Positions 36,241-45,136 of a stretch of 64,000 bases of DNA are shown in pieces; position 1 is the first letter of the stretch, and the number at the start of each line of letters is the position of its first letter. The stretch comes from Rikenellaceae bacterium (lineage in GTDB: Bacteria; Bacteroidota; Bacteroidia; Bacteroidales; Rikenellaceae). The DNA lies in NCBI GenBank assembly GCA_015059845.1, contig SUZR01000006.1:105223-169222 (forward strand), read 5' to 3'. Position numbers and translations under genes: made by a program. The notes beneath the pieces are model-generated. The model was not told the DNA's origin. It made no database searches and saw only the letters and a list, made by a program, of their open reading frames with translations.

Positions 36241-37203
36241 TTATTTGCGTTTCAGCACAATCTTCTCACCCCAAACAGGTAGGTATACGCCCTTGCGCTG
36301 GAGTTTCTCACATTCGTTAATGCCGTACTGGTATGACCAGCGCCACTTGGTGATGGCGTGACCCAGCTCCAGGATGTGTGACATCAATACCTCCGTAGGG
36401 TTAATCTTCTTGACAGCCTCCTTCATATTAAGACCTACAGCCAAGTGGGGGATAAAGACATCAACCTTGCCCGACGGGTTAAGCTGCTCGTAGTTGTGAG
36501 CGTCGCCCGTGAAGAACATAACATAATCCTTTCCCTTCTTCGCATAGCAGTTCACTTCGTACGTATTGACGTAATTAAGAAGTGTCTTGTTATGGTCAAC
36601 AGTAGTGACCTTTACGCAGATATTCCCAACCGTAAACTCGTCACCAGTAGTGACTTTGTGACCATTATTCAAGAAGTTTGAATATACGGCCTTGCCCTGA
36701 CGCTCCAACTCGGCAACGAGTGCCTTTGAGTAGTGGTCGCCGTGGTTGTGCGTGATGAGCATAAAGTCAATCATAGGCGCAAGACGCTCGGCGTGCTTAT
36801 GGTAGAGGTCGATGCCAAAACACTGGGTCTGTGTCTTTATCACGTAGCCCATATTGTATAGCTGCCACACCACAACCTCGCCCTTGCGAACCTTCGTAGC
36901 GGGAATCTCCGCAAGCAACTTATCGAGAGCCATATTGTAGTACTGCATCAATCCCCACTGCTCGATACCTTGCTCCTTCTCCGTGCCCACAGGAGTTGCC
37001 ATATACTCGTTAAAAAGCGTATGTGTAAAGGTGTCGGCATAGGTCTGCATTTTGGCCATAGCATCGCGTCGCTCAGTGGTGAGTTCGCGGCACGATGTCT
37101 TGTTCCAGAAGATGTCGGTTATCTGCTCTATGCTTTGTGCTGAAAGCATAGTGGGCATCGAAATGCCCACTATGAATAATAATTTTATAATAATATTTTT
37201 CAT
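36241..37203 (-). CDS. Exported MBL-fold metallohydrolase
   Basis: 320 residues from ATG 37203-37201. The frame is open further upstream but overlaps the MFS gene, and this Met begins a signal peptide ending near residue 20 (MLSAQ). The metal site appears as THNHGDHYS, then VTTVDHNK, FFTGDAHNYE and SHILELGHA, all typical of L-ascorbate-6-phosphate-lactonase-like/YtnP-like MBL folds. A secreted version is less usual. It lies four bp downstream of an MFS transporter and is surely co-transcribed. The substrate is unknown. Confidence 0.82.
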   Translation of the reverse strand: MKNIIIKLLFIVGISMPTMLSAQSIEQITDIFWNKTSCRELTTERRDAMAKMQTYADTFTHTLFNEYMATPVGTEKEQGIEQWGLMQYYNMALDKLLAEIPATKVRKGEVVVWQLYNMGYVIKTQTQCFGIDLYHKHAERLAPMIDFMLITHNHGDHYSKALVAELERQGKAVYSNFLNNGHKVTTGDEFTVGNICVKVTTVDHNKTLLNYVNTYEVNCYAKKGKDYVMFFTGDAHNYEQLNPSGKVDVFIPHLAVGLNMKEAVKKINPTEVLMSHILELGHAITKWRWSYQYGINECEKLQRKGVYLPVWGEKIVLKRK

Positions 37204-37207
37204 ACTA

Positions 37208-38617
37208 TTACTTCTTGATGTTAGGCTGCTCCAAACCGTAGTGGTTGCGTGCATCGTCAGCCTTGAGCCACAGGGCGAACAACAGTGCCAATACACCGAG
37301 TGATGCGAAAAGCAGCATAGGTACAGTGTAGTTGTATGTTGCACCCTCTACACCTGCTGCAATCTGCTCAGCAACGCCGGGGTTGGTCTTCTCCAGAGCA
37401 TAACCGATGATGATAGGCGTGCCGCTCAAACCGAAGTTCTGCACCCAGAAGATGAGCGAGTAAGCACTACCCAAGTAACGCTTATCCATAATCTTGGGAA
37501 TTGAGGGCCACAAAGCTGCGGGTACTAATGAGAATGAGATACCGAGCAGAATGATAGCCGAGAATGCAATCATCTTGCTGGGGAATGCGGGCAATACCAA
37601 CGCAAATGTAGTGTGGCAGATAATCATCAGCAGCGAGCCGAGGATAAGCATCGTAGCACCCTTACCCTTACGGTCGAGGAACCAGCCGAGGAACGGTGTG
37701 ATGAAGGCTGCACCGATGGGGAACCAGCGGAAAATGTCGGAAGCAGCAGTAGCCGAGATACCGAGGTTACTCTGCAACATATTTGCAGCAAACTTCTGGA
37801 ATGGGAAGATAGCTGAGTAGTAGAGTACACACAACATAGCCACAATCCAGAACAGACGGCTGCTGAAAATCTTACCAATATCGCCAATCTTGAACTCCTC
37901 CTCGGGCTCACCTGTTGCCACCTCGCCGAGCTGTTTGTCGAGCTTCTTATCCATCAAGCAGAAGATGGTGTAGCAGATAAGGCCGATGAGCAACAGTGCT
38001 GTACAGAATGCCACGGGGCGAACAACTGAAGGGTCTGCGCCGCCAATACCTGCGATACGGGGTGAGATAGTGAAGATGAAGAATACACCCACACGTGCCA
38101 GAGCCATCTCAAGACCCATAGCCAGAGCCATCTCCTTGCCCTCGAACCACTTAGCCAATGCCTTCGATGCGGTGATACCTGCCATCTCGCAGCCGCAGCC
38201 GAAAATCATAAAGCCCAACGATGCGAGCTTAGCACTACCGGGCATAGCCACCCACCAAGAGTTAAGCCAAGCTTCCAGACCTGTGCCTACGAATGCATCG
38301 CTTACGGCGTAATACTTAATGCAGGCACCTGCAAGCATAATAATAGCCGAGAGCTCACCCGTAAAGCGGATACCCATCTTGTCGAGGATGATACCTGCAA
38401 CAATCAGGAAGCCCCACACGTTGAGCAGATACTCCGAGCCAGCGTATGTGCCGAAGACGTCAGAGGTCCAGCCTCGCTGAAGCTGAATAAGCTCCTTGAG
38501 CGGAGAGATAACATCCACGAACATATGGGCAAAGAGCATCATAAGTGCAATGAAGAGCATCGCACTCCAACGTGCCCACGCGTGGTCGTTAAGATTTTTG
38601 CGAATTGTTTGTGTCAT
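37208..38617 (-). CDS. MFS transporter
   Basis: 469 residues with about 12 membrane helices and a central cytoplasmic loop (about 215-240, KLDKQLGEVATGEPEEE). The MFS loop 8-9 signature FLDRKGKGAT is visible. It is the first gene of a pair with the exported MBL hydrolase, which suggests import of that enzyme's product. The substrate is not recognisable. Confidence 0.85.
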   Translation of the reverse strand: MTQTIRKNLNDHAWARWSAMLFIALMMLFAHMFVDVISPLKELIQLQRGWTSDVFGTYAGSEYLLNVWGFLIVAGIILDKMGIRFTGELSAIIMLAGACIKYYAVSDAFVGTGLEAWLNSWWVAMPGSAKLASLGFMIFGCGCEMAGITASKALAKWFEGKEMALAMGLEMALARVGVFFIFTISPRIAGIGGADPSVVRPVAFCTALLLIGLICYTIFCLMDKKLDKQLGEVATGEPEEEFKIGDIGKIFSSRLFWIVAMLCVLYYSAIFPFQKFAANMLQSNLGISATAASDIFRWFPIGAAFITPFLGWFLDRKGKGATMLILGSLLMIICHTTFALVLPAFPSKMIAFSAIILLGISFSLVPAALWPSIPKIMDKRYLGSAYSLIFWVQNFGLSGTPIIIGYALEKTNPGVAEQIAAGVEGATYNYTVPMLLFASLGVLALLFALWLKADDARNHYGLEQPNIKK

Positions 38618-38677
38618 AATGTTTTATTTAAGTTTTATTGGATTATTTCGTAGTTTAACCATCGTGTTTGGTCTTTA

Positions 38678-40681
38678 TTACTCGCTTGCGGCGGTGTAGT
38701 ATTTCAGTGCCTCATAGGCATTTTTTACACCCAGCTCACCAGCCTTTGATAAATCGAGGCAGCCCTTGCGTGTATCCTTCATAAATATCTGCACCAAGCC
38801 ACGGTTGTAATAGGCCTCACCGAAGTTGGGGTTCAGCTCTATGGCCTTCGTGTAGTCGTCATAGGCCTCGGGTAGCTTGTTCGAGATGGCGTGCAGGTTG
38901 GCACGGTTGTAATAGCTGTACGCGAAGTTAGGGTATAGCTTAATCGCCTTGTTTATATCCTCTATGGCATCGTCGTAGTTGTATGTGCGTGAGCCTCGGT
39001 TGAGCAGACGATTCGCGGGGTCTGTGTCGATGGTGATACGCTGGTAGGAGTTATCAATCGACGATATGAAGTCAATCATCTCGGCACGTGTCGTCGAGCG
39101 ATTTATGTAGAGGAACGGGTTTGACGGATTGGCGGCAATAGCTGACGAAAGCGTGCTTACGGCATTGGTGTACTGCTTGATGAGCGACTGCGTAACACCC
39201 CTCTCAAAGAGCATAATCCACGTGGGCTCCTCGCGGCGCATAACCTCCATCCACCCTCTATCCATCATAATGAGCGAGTCGGGGGAGATGTTGCTCTGCT
39301 CGTGCGAGAGCATAAGACGCGGGTTGCCAACCATTCGCTTGAAATCCTCAAGACGTTGTGCGTGGTAGAGGCGTGAGCGAGCTACCATTGCCGAGTCGGG
39401 ATTCATAAGCGTGAACTTGAAGAGCGGGATGAGCTTCATATTTACATCCTGCGTGGTTGTGCTGCTCACCGCGGCACTCTCGAAGCTACTTCCCGACAGC
39501 TTGGCATCGAACGAGAGCAACTTGTCGAACTTCTGCGTTGTGTCGGCATAGATAGAGTAGGTCGAATCGCTCAGACGTGACTTGTACTCCGCAATTTTCT
39601 TCTCGGCTGTCTGCCTATCCTGACGCGCGCCCTTTGGGTCGCCCATCATTGCACGCAGGTAGCTGCGGTTAAGGTAGGCGTTGGCAAAGTCGGGGTAGAG
39701 CTTTATGGCGTGTGTGTAGTCCGCAATGGCACTCTTTACGTCGCCAATCTGTGAGTATAATCCTGCACGATTGTAATATACCAACACATTGTCGGGCGAG
39801 TACTTCGCAACACGATTGTAATCCTCCAGCGCGCGGTTGTAATCGCCAATCTGCGAGCGCACGATGGCGCGGTTGAAGTATGTGAGCGAGTTTGTGGAGT
39901 CGAGTTCGATTACTCGGTCAAAATCGCTCAATGCCAGCATCGGGCGGTTGGTGTCCGAATAGACCAATGCGCGGTTGAAGAACGAGAGAAGATACGACGA
40001 GTCGTGCTTGATGGCCGTATCGAAATCCTCCTCCGCCTCCTTGAATCGCTCCTGCTGCATAAGCAACGCTCCGCGACGGTTGTAGCCGTTCGGGTCCTCG
40101 CGGTTGGTACGGATTGCAGTGTTGAAATTTTCGTAAGCCTGCAATGTATCCTTCAGGTAGAGGTAGCAAACACCACGGTTTATATACGCATCGGCCACCT
40201 TTTTCTCCTGACGGATAAACATATCGAAGTCGGTGATTGCCTCCTTGAACTGCTGATTCAGCAGGCGTGTGACACCGCGGCTGTAATATGGGCCCGGCAG
40301 GTCGGGGCGCAGCTCTATAGCCTCGTGAAAGTCATTCAGCGCGTCGTCGTAATTGCCTAAACGTGAGCGTGTAATAGCTCGGTATGTGTAGGCATTGGTG
40401 AAGACGGGATTCTTCTCGATAGCAATTGAGAAATCGGTATCGGCACCCAGTAGGTCGTCAAGGTTGTACTTGGCAATGCCTCGCAGGAAGTATCCCTCGT
40501 GGGCATCGTTGTCGAAGCGCAACAATACATTCAAGATACGTATCGCCTCCTGGTAGTTGTCATTCATCATCGACTGACGGCCCATCCAGTAGAAATACTG
40601 CTTGTTGTATTGTGTGCTGGCACACCACGCACAAAGAATGATGGCCAGGGTGAGTATTGTTCTTTTTATGCTTCGACGCAT
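38678..40681 (-). CDS. TPR-repeat protein with N-terminal membrane anchor
   Basis: 667 residues. An N-terminal hydrophobic helix (about 8-22) is followed by about ten TPR units (repeated phrases YYNRAxxxxxxGDYxxAxxDYxxAI) to about residue 350. A linker region (about 350-470) follows, then a second TPR block ending in GLVQIFMKDTRKGCLDLSKAGELG. TPR arrays mediate protein-protein contacts; the partner is unknown. It follows era by 43 bp on the same strand. Confidence 0.85.
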   Translation of the reverse strand: MRRSIKRTILTLAIILCAWCASTQYNKQYFYWMGRQSMMNDNYQEAIRILNVLLRFDNDAHEGYFLRGIAKYNLDDLLGADTDFSIAIEKNPVFTNAYTYRAITRSRLGNYDDALNDFHEAIELRPDLPGPYYSRGVTRLLNQQFKEAITDFDMFIRQEKKVADAYINRGVCYLYLKDTLQAYENFNTAIRTNREDPNGYNRRGALLMQQERFKEAEEDFDTAIKHDSSYLLSFFNRALVYSDTNRPMLALSDFDRVIELDSTNSLTYFNRAIVRSQIGDYNRALEDYNRVAKYSPDNVLVYYNRAGLYSQIGDVKSAIADYTHAIKLYPDFANAYLNRSYLRAMMGDPKGARQDRQTAEKKIAEYKSRLSDSTYSIYADTTQKFDKLLSFDAKLSGSSFESAAVSSTTTQDVNMKLIPLFKFTLMNPDSAMVARSRLYHAQRLEDFKRMVGNPRLMLSHEQSNISPDSLIMMDRGWMEVMRREEPTWIMLFERGVTQSLIKQYTNAVSTLSSAIAANPSNPFLYINRSTTRAEMIDFISSIDNSYQRITIDTDPANRLLNRGSRTYNYDDAIEDINKAIKLYPNFAYSYYNRANLHAISNKLPEAYDDYTKAIELNPNFGEAYYNRGLVQIFMKDTRKGCLDLSKAGELGVKNAYEALKYYTAASE

Positions 40682-40724
40682 TTTCTTAGAGATATATTTG
40701 TAATAAAACGTTGCGTTTTCTTAT

Positions 40725-41606
40725 TTATTGCAGGTCGTATCCGAAACGACGCAGCTGTCGCTCGCTGTTGCGCCAATCCTCCTGCACCTTGACGAAGAGC
40801 TGTAAAAAGACCTTCTTGTCTAAGAATCGCTCCATATCCTCGCGTGCCTGCTGACCTACGCGCTTCAGGCGCTCGCCCTTGTGGCCGATGACAATGCCCT
40901 TCTGCGACTGGCGGGCAACATATATCGTAGCCGATATGCGGTCGATTGTGGGCTCCTCCTTGTAGGTGTCAATCTCAATCTCGCAGCAGTAGGGTATCTC
41001 CTTGTCGTAGTTCAAAAGAATCTTCTCGCGGATAATCTCCGAGGCGAAGAAACGCAGGGTCTTATCTGTAAGCGTATCCTTCGGGTAGAAGGGCTCGCCC
41101 TCGGGCAGACGCTCCAGAATGGCATCCAGCACGCCAGCCATTCCCACCTGCTCCTTGGCCGATACGGGGATGATAACCGCCTCGGGCATCTTCTGCTGCC
41201 ACTGCTCAACCAAAATCTCCAGAGCCTCGGGAGTTGTGAGGTCAATCTTGTTGATGACTACGATGGCGGGAATACCGCTACGATTTATACGCTCGACAAT
41301 AGACTCCGACCTATCGCTCTGCTCAACAGTATCGGTGACGTAGAGAATAACGTCGGCATCATCTACGGCGCCGTGAACGAAATTCATCATCGACTCCTGC
41401 AACTTGTATGCGGGCTTCAGAATACCCGGCGTGTCGGAGTACACAATCTGAAAATCCTCGCCATTCACAATTCCCATAATGCGGTGACGTGTGGTCTGAG
41501 CCTTCGAGGTGATGATAGATAGTTTCTCGCCCACCAGAGCGTTCATAAGTGTAGATTTACCCACGTTGGGGTTGCCGATGATGTTTACAAATCCTGCCTT
41601 GTGCAT
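40725..41606 (-). CDS. era: Ribosome-assembly GTPase Era
   Basis: 293 residues from ATG 41606-41604. An upstream in-frame TTG would add four residues but is less likely. G-motifs are GNPNVGKS (11-18), DTPG, NKID and SAK. The KH RNA-binding domain ends with GHKGERLKRVG. Era binds 16S rRNA during 30S maturation. It has its own promoter. Confidence 0.97.
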   Translation of the reverse strand: MHKAGFVNIIGNPNVGKSTLMNALVGEKLSIITSKAQTTRHRIMGIVNGEDFQIVYSDTPGILKPAYKLQESMMNFVHGAVDDADVILYVTDTVEQSDRSESIVERINRSGIPAIVVINKIDLTTPEALEILVEQWQQKMPEAVIIPVSAKEQVGMAGVLDAILERLPEGEPFYPKDTLTDKTLRFFASEIIREKILLNYDKEIPYCCEIEIDTYKEEPTIDRISATIYVARQSQKGIVIGHKGERLKRVGQQAREDMERFLDKKVFLQLFVKVQEDWRNSERQLRRFGYDLQ

Positions 41607-41636
41607 TGTTTTAGTCAAAATGTATTATTTAACCGA

Positions 41637-41668
41637 CAAATATAGCCATAAAAAAATACCCATACAAA
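41637..41668 (-). promoter_or_regulatory. era promoter
   Basis: Minus-strand TTTG (41668-41665), 20-bp spacer, TATATTTG (41644-41637). The -33 box lies in the loop/arm of the upstream gene's terminator hairpin. Confidence 0.8.
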
Positions 41669-41678
41669 TGTATGGGTA
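41650..41678 (-). terminator. Terminator of the 139-residue lipoprotein gene
   Basis: TACCCATAC (41657-41665) and GTATGGGTA (41670-41678) form a perfect nine-bp stem with a four-base loop. On the minus strand a T-run follows (41656-41650). Confidence 0.85.
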
Positions 41679-41701
41679 AAAACATCGGTTAGAAAGGGCG
41701 T

Positions 41702-42121
41702 TTATTGCCAAATGGTCTGGTCTTTATCTGCCTGTTTGGTTAGATTCAGTAAAACTGCGCCATCTGTTGATTCGAGATTTAGTGTGTTGTAGTCTTCGCC
41801 CAAGTTCTGGATGTAACCCGTAAGCGTGGGTGCATTGTTATGCTTCGGCGTGAGGATGATATTGGGCTGATTGTAGCTGTAGCTATACTCAACCTGCAAT
41901 TTTACGGCATCTGCGCCGTAGCCGCGCGTGATGACAGAATATGTCGCATCGCTTGCCGAGGTGAATTCGATTTTTATCTGCTCTAAGTTCTCCGTGTCAA
42001 TAATGCTGCACCACGTGCTCTTCTCCAGCGATTCGGGAATCTCGGTTTTGTCGTTCTCTTTGCACGCGAAAAGAGCTACAATAGCAAAAATTATTGCCGT
42101 TAGGATTAACATACGTTTCAT
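41702..42121 (-). CDS. Small lipoprotein of unknown function
   Basis: 139 residues. Lipoprotein signal with lipobox F-A-C (C20). The rest looks like an all-beta lipocalin-like fold (alternating strands, TGYIQNLGEDYNTLNLE). No family recognised. It has its own terminator; no clear promoter was seen in the 199-bp gap upstream. Confidence 0.7.
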   Translation of the reverse strand: MKRMLILTAIIFAIVALFACKENDKTEIPESLEKSTWCSIIDTENLEQIKIEFTSASDATYSVITRGYGADAVKLQVEYSYSYNQPNIILTPKHNNAPTLTGYIQNLGEDYNTLNLESTDGAVLLNLTKQADKDQTIWQ

Positions 42122-42285
42122 AGATTAAAAATTTTGGTTGTTTATGTTTGCTGTGTACACATCTATTAAACGCACGCACATCGAAAACCTTGCATCTAAT
42201 TTTGCCTTTTTATGCTGTTTGTTACATATTGACCAATAATACTTTATGAGGTTTCGCCTCTTGCTGTGATTTGTAAACTTTTTGG

Positions 42286-42314
42286 ATAAAAAAAATACCA
42301 CGCCAATGTGGTAT
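42286..42314 (-). terminator. Terminator of the beta-barrel gene
   Basis: ATACCAC (42295-42301) and GTGGTAT (42308-42314) with a six-base loop, followed on the minus strand by an eight-base T-run. Confidence 0.8.
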
Positions 42315-42320
42315 TCGTTG

Positions 42321-42815
42321 TTACTCTTTAGGCTTTTTCTTGCCGCCACCGATAGCTACGCCGAGTGTGATGGTTGGAACGTAGGCCTTGAAATTGTAGG
42401 CGTTACACGAAACGGTTAGGCGCACGTGGCGGAAAAACTCCAAACCTACTCGTGGCATAAAGTATAGGCACGATTGTGACTCAAGCAGACACCCATCATC
42501 GACCTCCCTCTCGTCTAAGTTGGTTACGTGGGCAGCTCCAACTCCCGCACCACAGAAGATGGTGGCGGCTTGGCCTATCTCGATATTGTAGTCGCTAACT
42601 ACACAGCACTGGTTGCCATCCCAGTCCATAGAGACCTTTACGCCTATATCCCACGGGCGACAAAAGTTATAGCGAGCCTCTGCACCGAGTACGATAATAT
42701 TATTCCAGCCGATGCTTGGCTCAATCTCTATACGGCGCACCTCTCGTGTCGGCTTTTGCGCATAGCAGACACCTATAAAAAGCAGAAAGGCAAGGAGTAG
42801 GGCATATCTTCTCAT
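42321..42815 (-). CDS. Small outer-membrane beta-barrel-like protein
   Basis: 164 residues from ATG 42815-42813. An in-frame earlier start would overlap the -7 box, so it is rejected. Signal peptide to about residue 19 (GVCYAQ). The mature part alternates hydrophobic and polar residues (AEARYNFCRPWDIGVKVSMDW as two strands), ends with LGVAIGGGKKK, and contains several cysteines. A porin-like small barrel is likely; function is unknown. Confidence 0.72.
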   Translation of the reverse strand: MRRYALLLAFLLFIGVCYAQKPTREVRRIEIEPSIGWNNIIVLGAEARYNFCRPWDIGVKVSMDWDGNQCCVVSDYNIEIGQAATIFCGAGVGAAHVTNLDEREVDDGCLLESQSCLYFMPRVGLEFFRHVRLTVSCNAYNFKAYVPTITLGVAIGGGKKKPKE

Positions 42816-42836
42816 AGCACAACATTTAGATTTGTA

Positions 42837-42866
42837 CAAATATAGAAATTTTTATATATATACAAA
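42837..42866 (-). promoter_or_regulatory. Promoter of the small beta-barrel gene
   Basis: Minus-strand TTTG (42866-42863), 18-bp spacer, TATATTTG (42844-42837). The -33 box overlaps the end of the capsule-operon terminator. Confidence 0.7.
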
Positions 42867-42901
42867 AAAGCCTGTCCAACAAGTCGTGGACAGGCTTTTT
42901 T
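42864..42901. terminator. Strong terminator at the end of the capsule operon
   Basis: Perfect 15-bp stem: AAAAAAGCCTGTCCA (42864-42878) with TGGACAGGCTTTTTT (42887-42901). Works on both strands. Its left arm could alternatively pair with the related arm at 42961-42975. Confidence 0.88.
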
Positions 42902-42960
42902 TATTCGGGTAGCTATCTGAGAACTTTTTCAAATATGCAATTCTCAGAGAGTTAAAAAAA

Positions 42961-42980
42961 CTTGTTAGACAGGCTCTTTT
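42961..42980. repeat. Left bracketing repeat of the polysaccharide locus
   Basis: TGTTAGACAGGCTCTTTT (42963-42980) is a near-identical direct copy of 63890-63908 at the other end of the locus. Its arm CTTGTTAGACAGGCT can pair with AGCCTGTCCAACAAG (42869-42883). Confidence 0.6.
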
Positions 42981-43979
42981 TTAATATCTATACAAGAATT
43001 TAAAAGAGTGATTACTATCCTTATGATATTTATTTGTTATAGTATTGTATGTACTAACATTTACATAATCACTATCCTTGGGGAATTCCCAGACTTGTAT
43101 CCATCCGTCACCTCCATGATCCTGATATTGAAGATTAAACAGGATCTGAGCAACCTCTCTATTATAAGAATTTTTTGTAAATAAATGAGCTGAGAATCCA
43201 TTATGCCCACACAATACACAAATAATATTATTATTATCTTTTATTAGATTATTCCATATATACACAGGGCCACTATATGTTGACTCGCCCTTTGAGAAAT
43301 CTGTATAAGCATATGAATCGTTATCTTGTACTATATTACCTTTAGATGATAAGAATTCGTGAGTCAATATAATATATCGAATATCTGGATGATTCCTTAT
43401 ATGTTGATTCGCCCACTCAATCACCTCTGTTCTAGCGCCATATTCTAATGATACTATATCAATGCGCTCTCCATTTATCTCGTTTTTTACAATAATATTT
43501 TCCATACGTCCCTCTTCATATCTATCAACGACCAATTGATTAACATTATCAAAGGATGTATACTGAGAGAAATGAGTCGAATAACGATCTTTAATATAAC
43601 CTCCACTATAACTATAATCGTGATTTCCAGGGCAGGCAATATATGGTACCTCCAAGGAAACGGGATATGTATAATTATAAAAAATATTATATTGATAATG
43701 TTGATTTGCCCAAGTAATATCCCCAGTTTGTAAAATACACTTTATATTTTTCCCATACTTCAATTGAGCTGACATCCAATTCATTGTAGCCTCAAAATAT
43801 GGATAATACGCCTCTTTATCTGTATATTCCTGAATGTCGCCCAAAACTAATATATATTCCGAATCATCTTTCAAGATATCATCTTCCGTAAATGATGTCG
43901 GAATATTTTCAATCTTACCACAACCAGATATACATATAAATACAAAGATTATCTTTAATATTAACCTAATTCGTTTCAT
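42981..43979 (-). CDS. Metallophosphoesterase lipoprotein
   Basis: 332-residue calcineurin-like phosphoesterase with a lipoprotein signal (lipobox S-G-C, C20). Metal-site segments appear in order: GDIQEY, GDITWANQH, GNHDY, THEFLSSKG and GHNGFSAHL. It is the last gene of the capsule transcript, 5 bp after rmlB, and is much more AT-rich than rmlB. It might trim a phosphodiester or phospho-substituent in the envelope; that role is inferred from location. Confidence 0.82.
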   Translation of the reverse strand: MKRIRLILKIIFVFICISGCGKIENIPTSFTEDDILKDDSEYILVLGDIQEYTDKEAYYPYFEATMNWMSAQLKYGKNIKCILQTGDITWANQHYQYNIFYNYTYPVSLEVPYIACPGNHDYSYSGGYIKDRYSTHFSQYTSFDNVNQLVVDRYEEGRMENIIVKNEINGERIDIVSLEYGARTEVIEWANQHIRNHPDIRYIILTHEFLSSKGNIVQDNDSYAYTDFSKGESTYSGPVYIWNNLIKDNNNIICVLCGHNGFSAHLFTKNSYNREVAQILFNLQYQDHGGDGWIQVWEFPKDSDYVNVSTYNTITNKYHKDSNHSFKFLYRY

Positions 43980-43984
43980 TACAA

Positions 43985-45112
43985 CTATATTTGAACCTTA
44001 TACATCTCTTCATAATACTTTTCATACTCGCCCGAGGTGATGTTGTCCATCCACTCCTGGTTGTCGAGGTACCAGCGCACCGTCTTTTCGATGCCCTCCT
44101 CGAATTGGAGTGAAGGCTCCCAGCCAAGTTCGCGTTGCAGTTTTGTTGAGTCGATAGCGTAGCGCAGGTCGTGGCCAGCGCGATCGGTTACATAGGTTAT
44201 CAAGCCCAAAGAGTGACCCTCGGGGTTGCCAAGCAGGCGATCAACGGTCTTGATAATCACCTTTATCAAATCTATATTCTTCCACTCGTTGAAGCCACCG
44301 ATATTATACGTATCCGCAACCTTTCCATTATGGAAGATAACGTCGATAGCGCGTGCGTGATCCTCAACATAAAGCCAGTCGCGCACGTTCTCGCCCTTAC
44401 CATAAACGGGTAGAGGCTTTTGCTGACGTATATTGTTGATAAACAACGGAATCAACTTCTCGGGAAACTGATATGGACCGTAGTTATTCGAGCAGTTTGT
44501 AATGATTGTCGGCATACCGTATGTATCGTGATATGCTCTCACGAAATGGTCTGACGAGGCCTTCGATGCCGAGTACGGCGAGTGAGGATCATACTTTGTT
44601 GTTTCGTAGAAGAAATCTGCGCCATACGCCAAATGGTGCTCGCCTGACGATGCTGTTGTAGTAAACGGAGGCTCAATTCCTTCGGGGTTGGTGAGCTCCA
44701 ATGCGCCGTAAACCTCATCGGTAGAGATATGATAGAAACGCTTACCGTTCCAATCGCCATTCCAATGTAGCTTCGCAGCCTGCAACAGCGACAATGTACC
44801 CATCACATTGGTACGCGCAAAGGTAAATGGGTCCTTGATAGAGCGGTCCACGTGACTCTCGGCTGCGAGATGGATAACACCATCAATGTCGTACTGCTGG
44901 AAAAGCTCTGTCATACGCTCGTAGTCGCAGATATCCGCCTTTACGAATGTATAATTAGGCTCATTCTCAATATCTTTAAGATTGGCCAAATTGCCCGCAT
45001 AGGTCAACTTGTCAAGGTTAATGATATGATATTCGGGATACTTCTTTACAAAAAGACGTACTACGTGGCTACCGATAAAACCTGCACCACCTGTGATAAG
45101 TATATTTTTCAT
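43985..45112 (-). CDS. rmlB: dTDP-glucose 4,6-dehydratase
   Basis: 375-residue SDR enzyme, second step of dTDP-L-rhamnose synthesis. GGAGFIGSHVV near the N-terminus binds NAD; HLAAESHVDRSI, the catalytic Y of YSASKASSDH and the NCSNNYGPYQFPEKLIP phrase identify RmlB. It is the last of rmlA-C-D-B. Confidence 0.96.
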   Translation of the reverse strand: MKNILITGGAGFIGSHVVRLFVKKYPEYHIINLDKLTYAGNLANLKDIENEPNYTFVKADICDYERMTELFQQYDIDGVIHLAAESHVDRSIKDPFTFARTNVMGTLSLLQAAKLHWNGDWNGKRFYHISTDEVYGALELTNPEGIEPPFTTTASSGEHHLAYGADFFYETTKYDPHSPYSASKASSDHFVRAYHDTYGMPTIITNCSNNYGPYQFPEKLIPLFINNIRQQKPLPVYGKGENVRDWLYVEDHARAIDVIFHNGKVADTYNIGGFNEWKNIDLIKVIIKTVDRLLGNPEGHSLGLITYVTDRAGHDLRYAIDSTKLQRELGWEPSLQFEEGIEKTVRWYLDNQEWMDNITSGEYEKYYEEMYKVQI

Positions 45113-45136
45113 TGTATATATATGCTTGATTAATAA

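Noticed and set aside
37204..37344. 47-codon extension of the MBL hydrolase
   Set aside because: It overlaps the MFS gene's C-terminus; a signal peptide begins at 37203.
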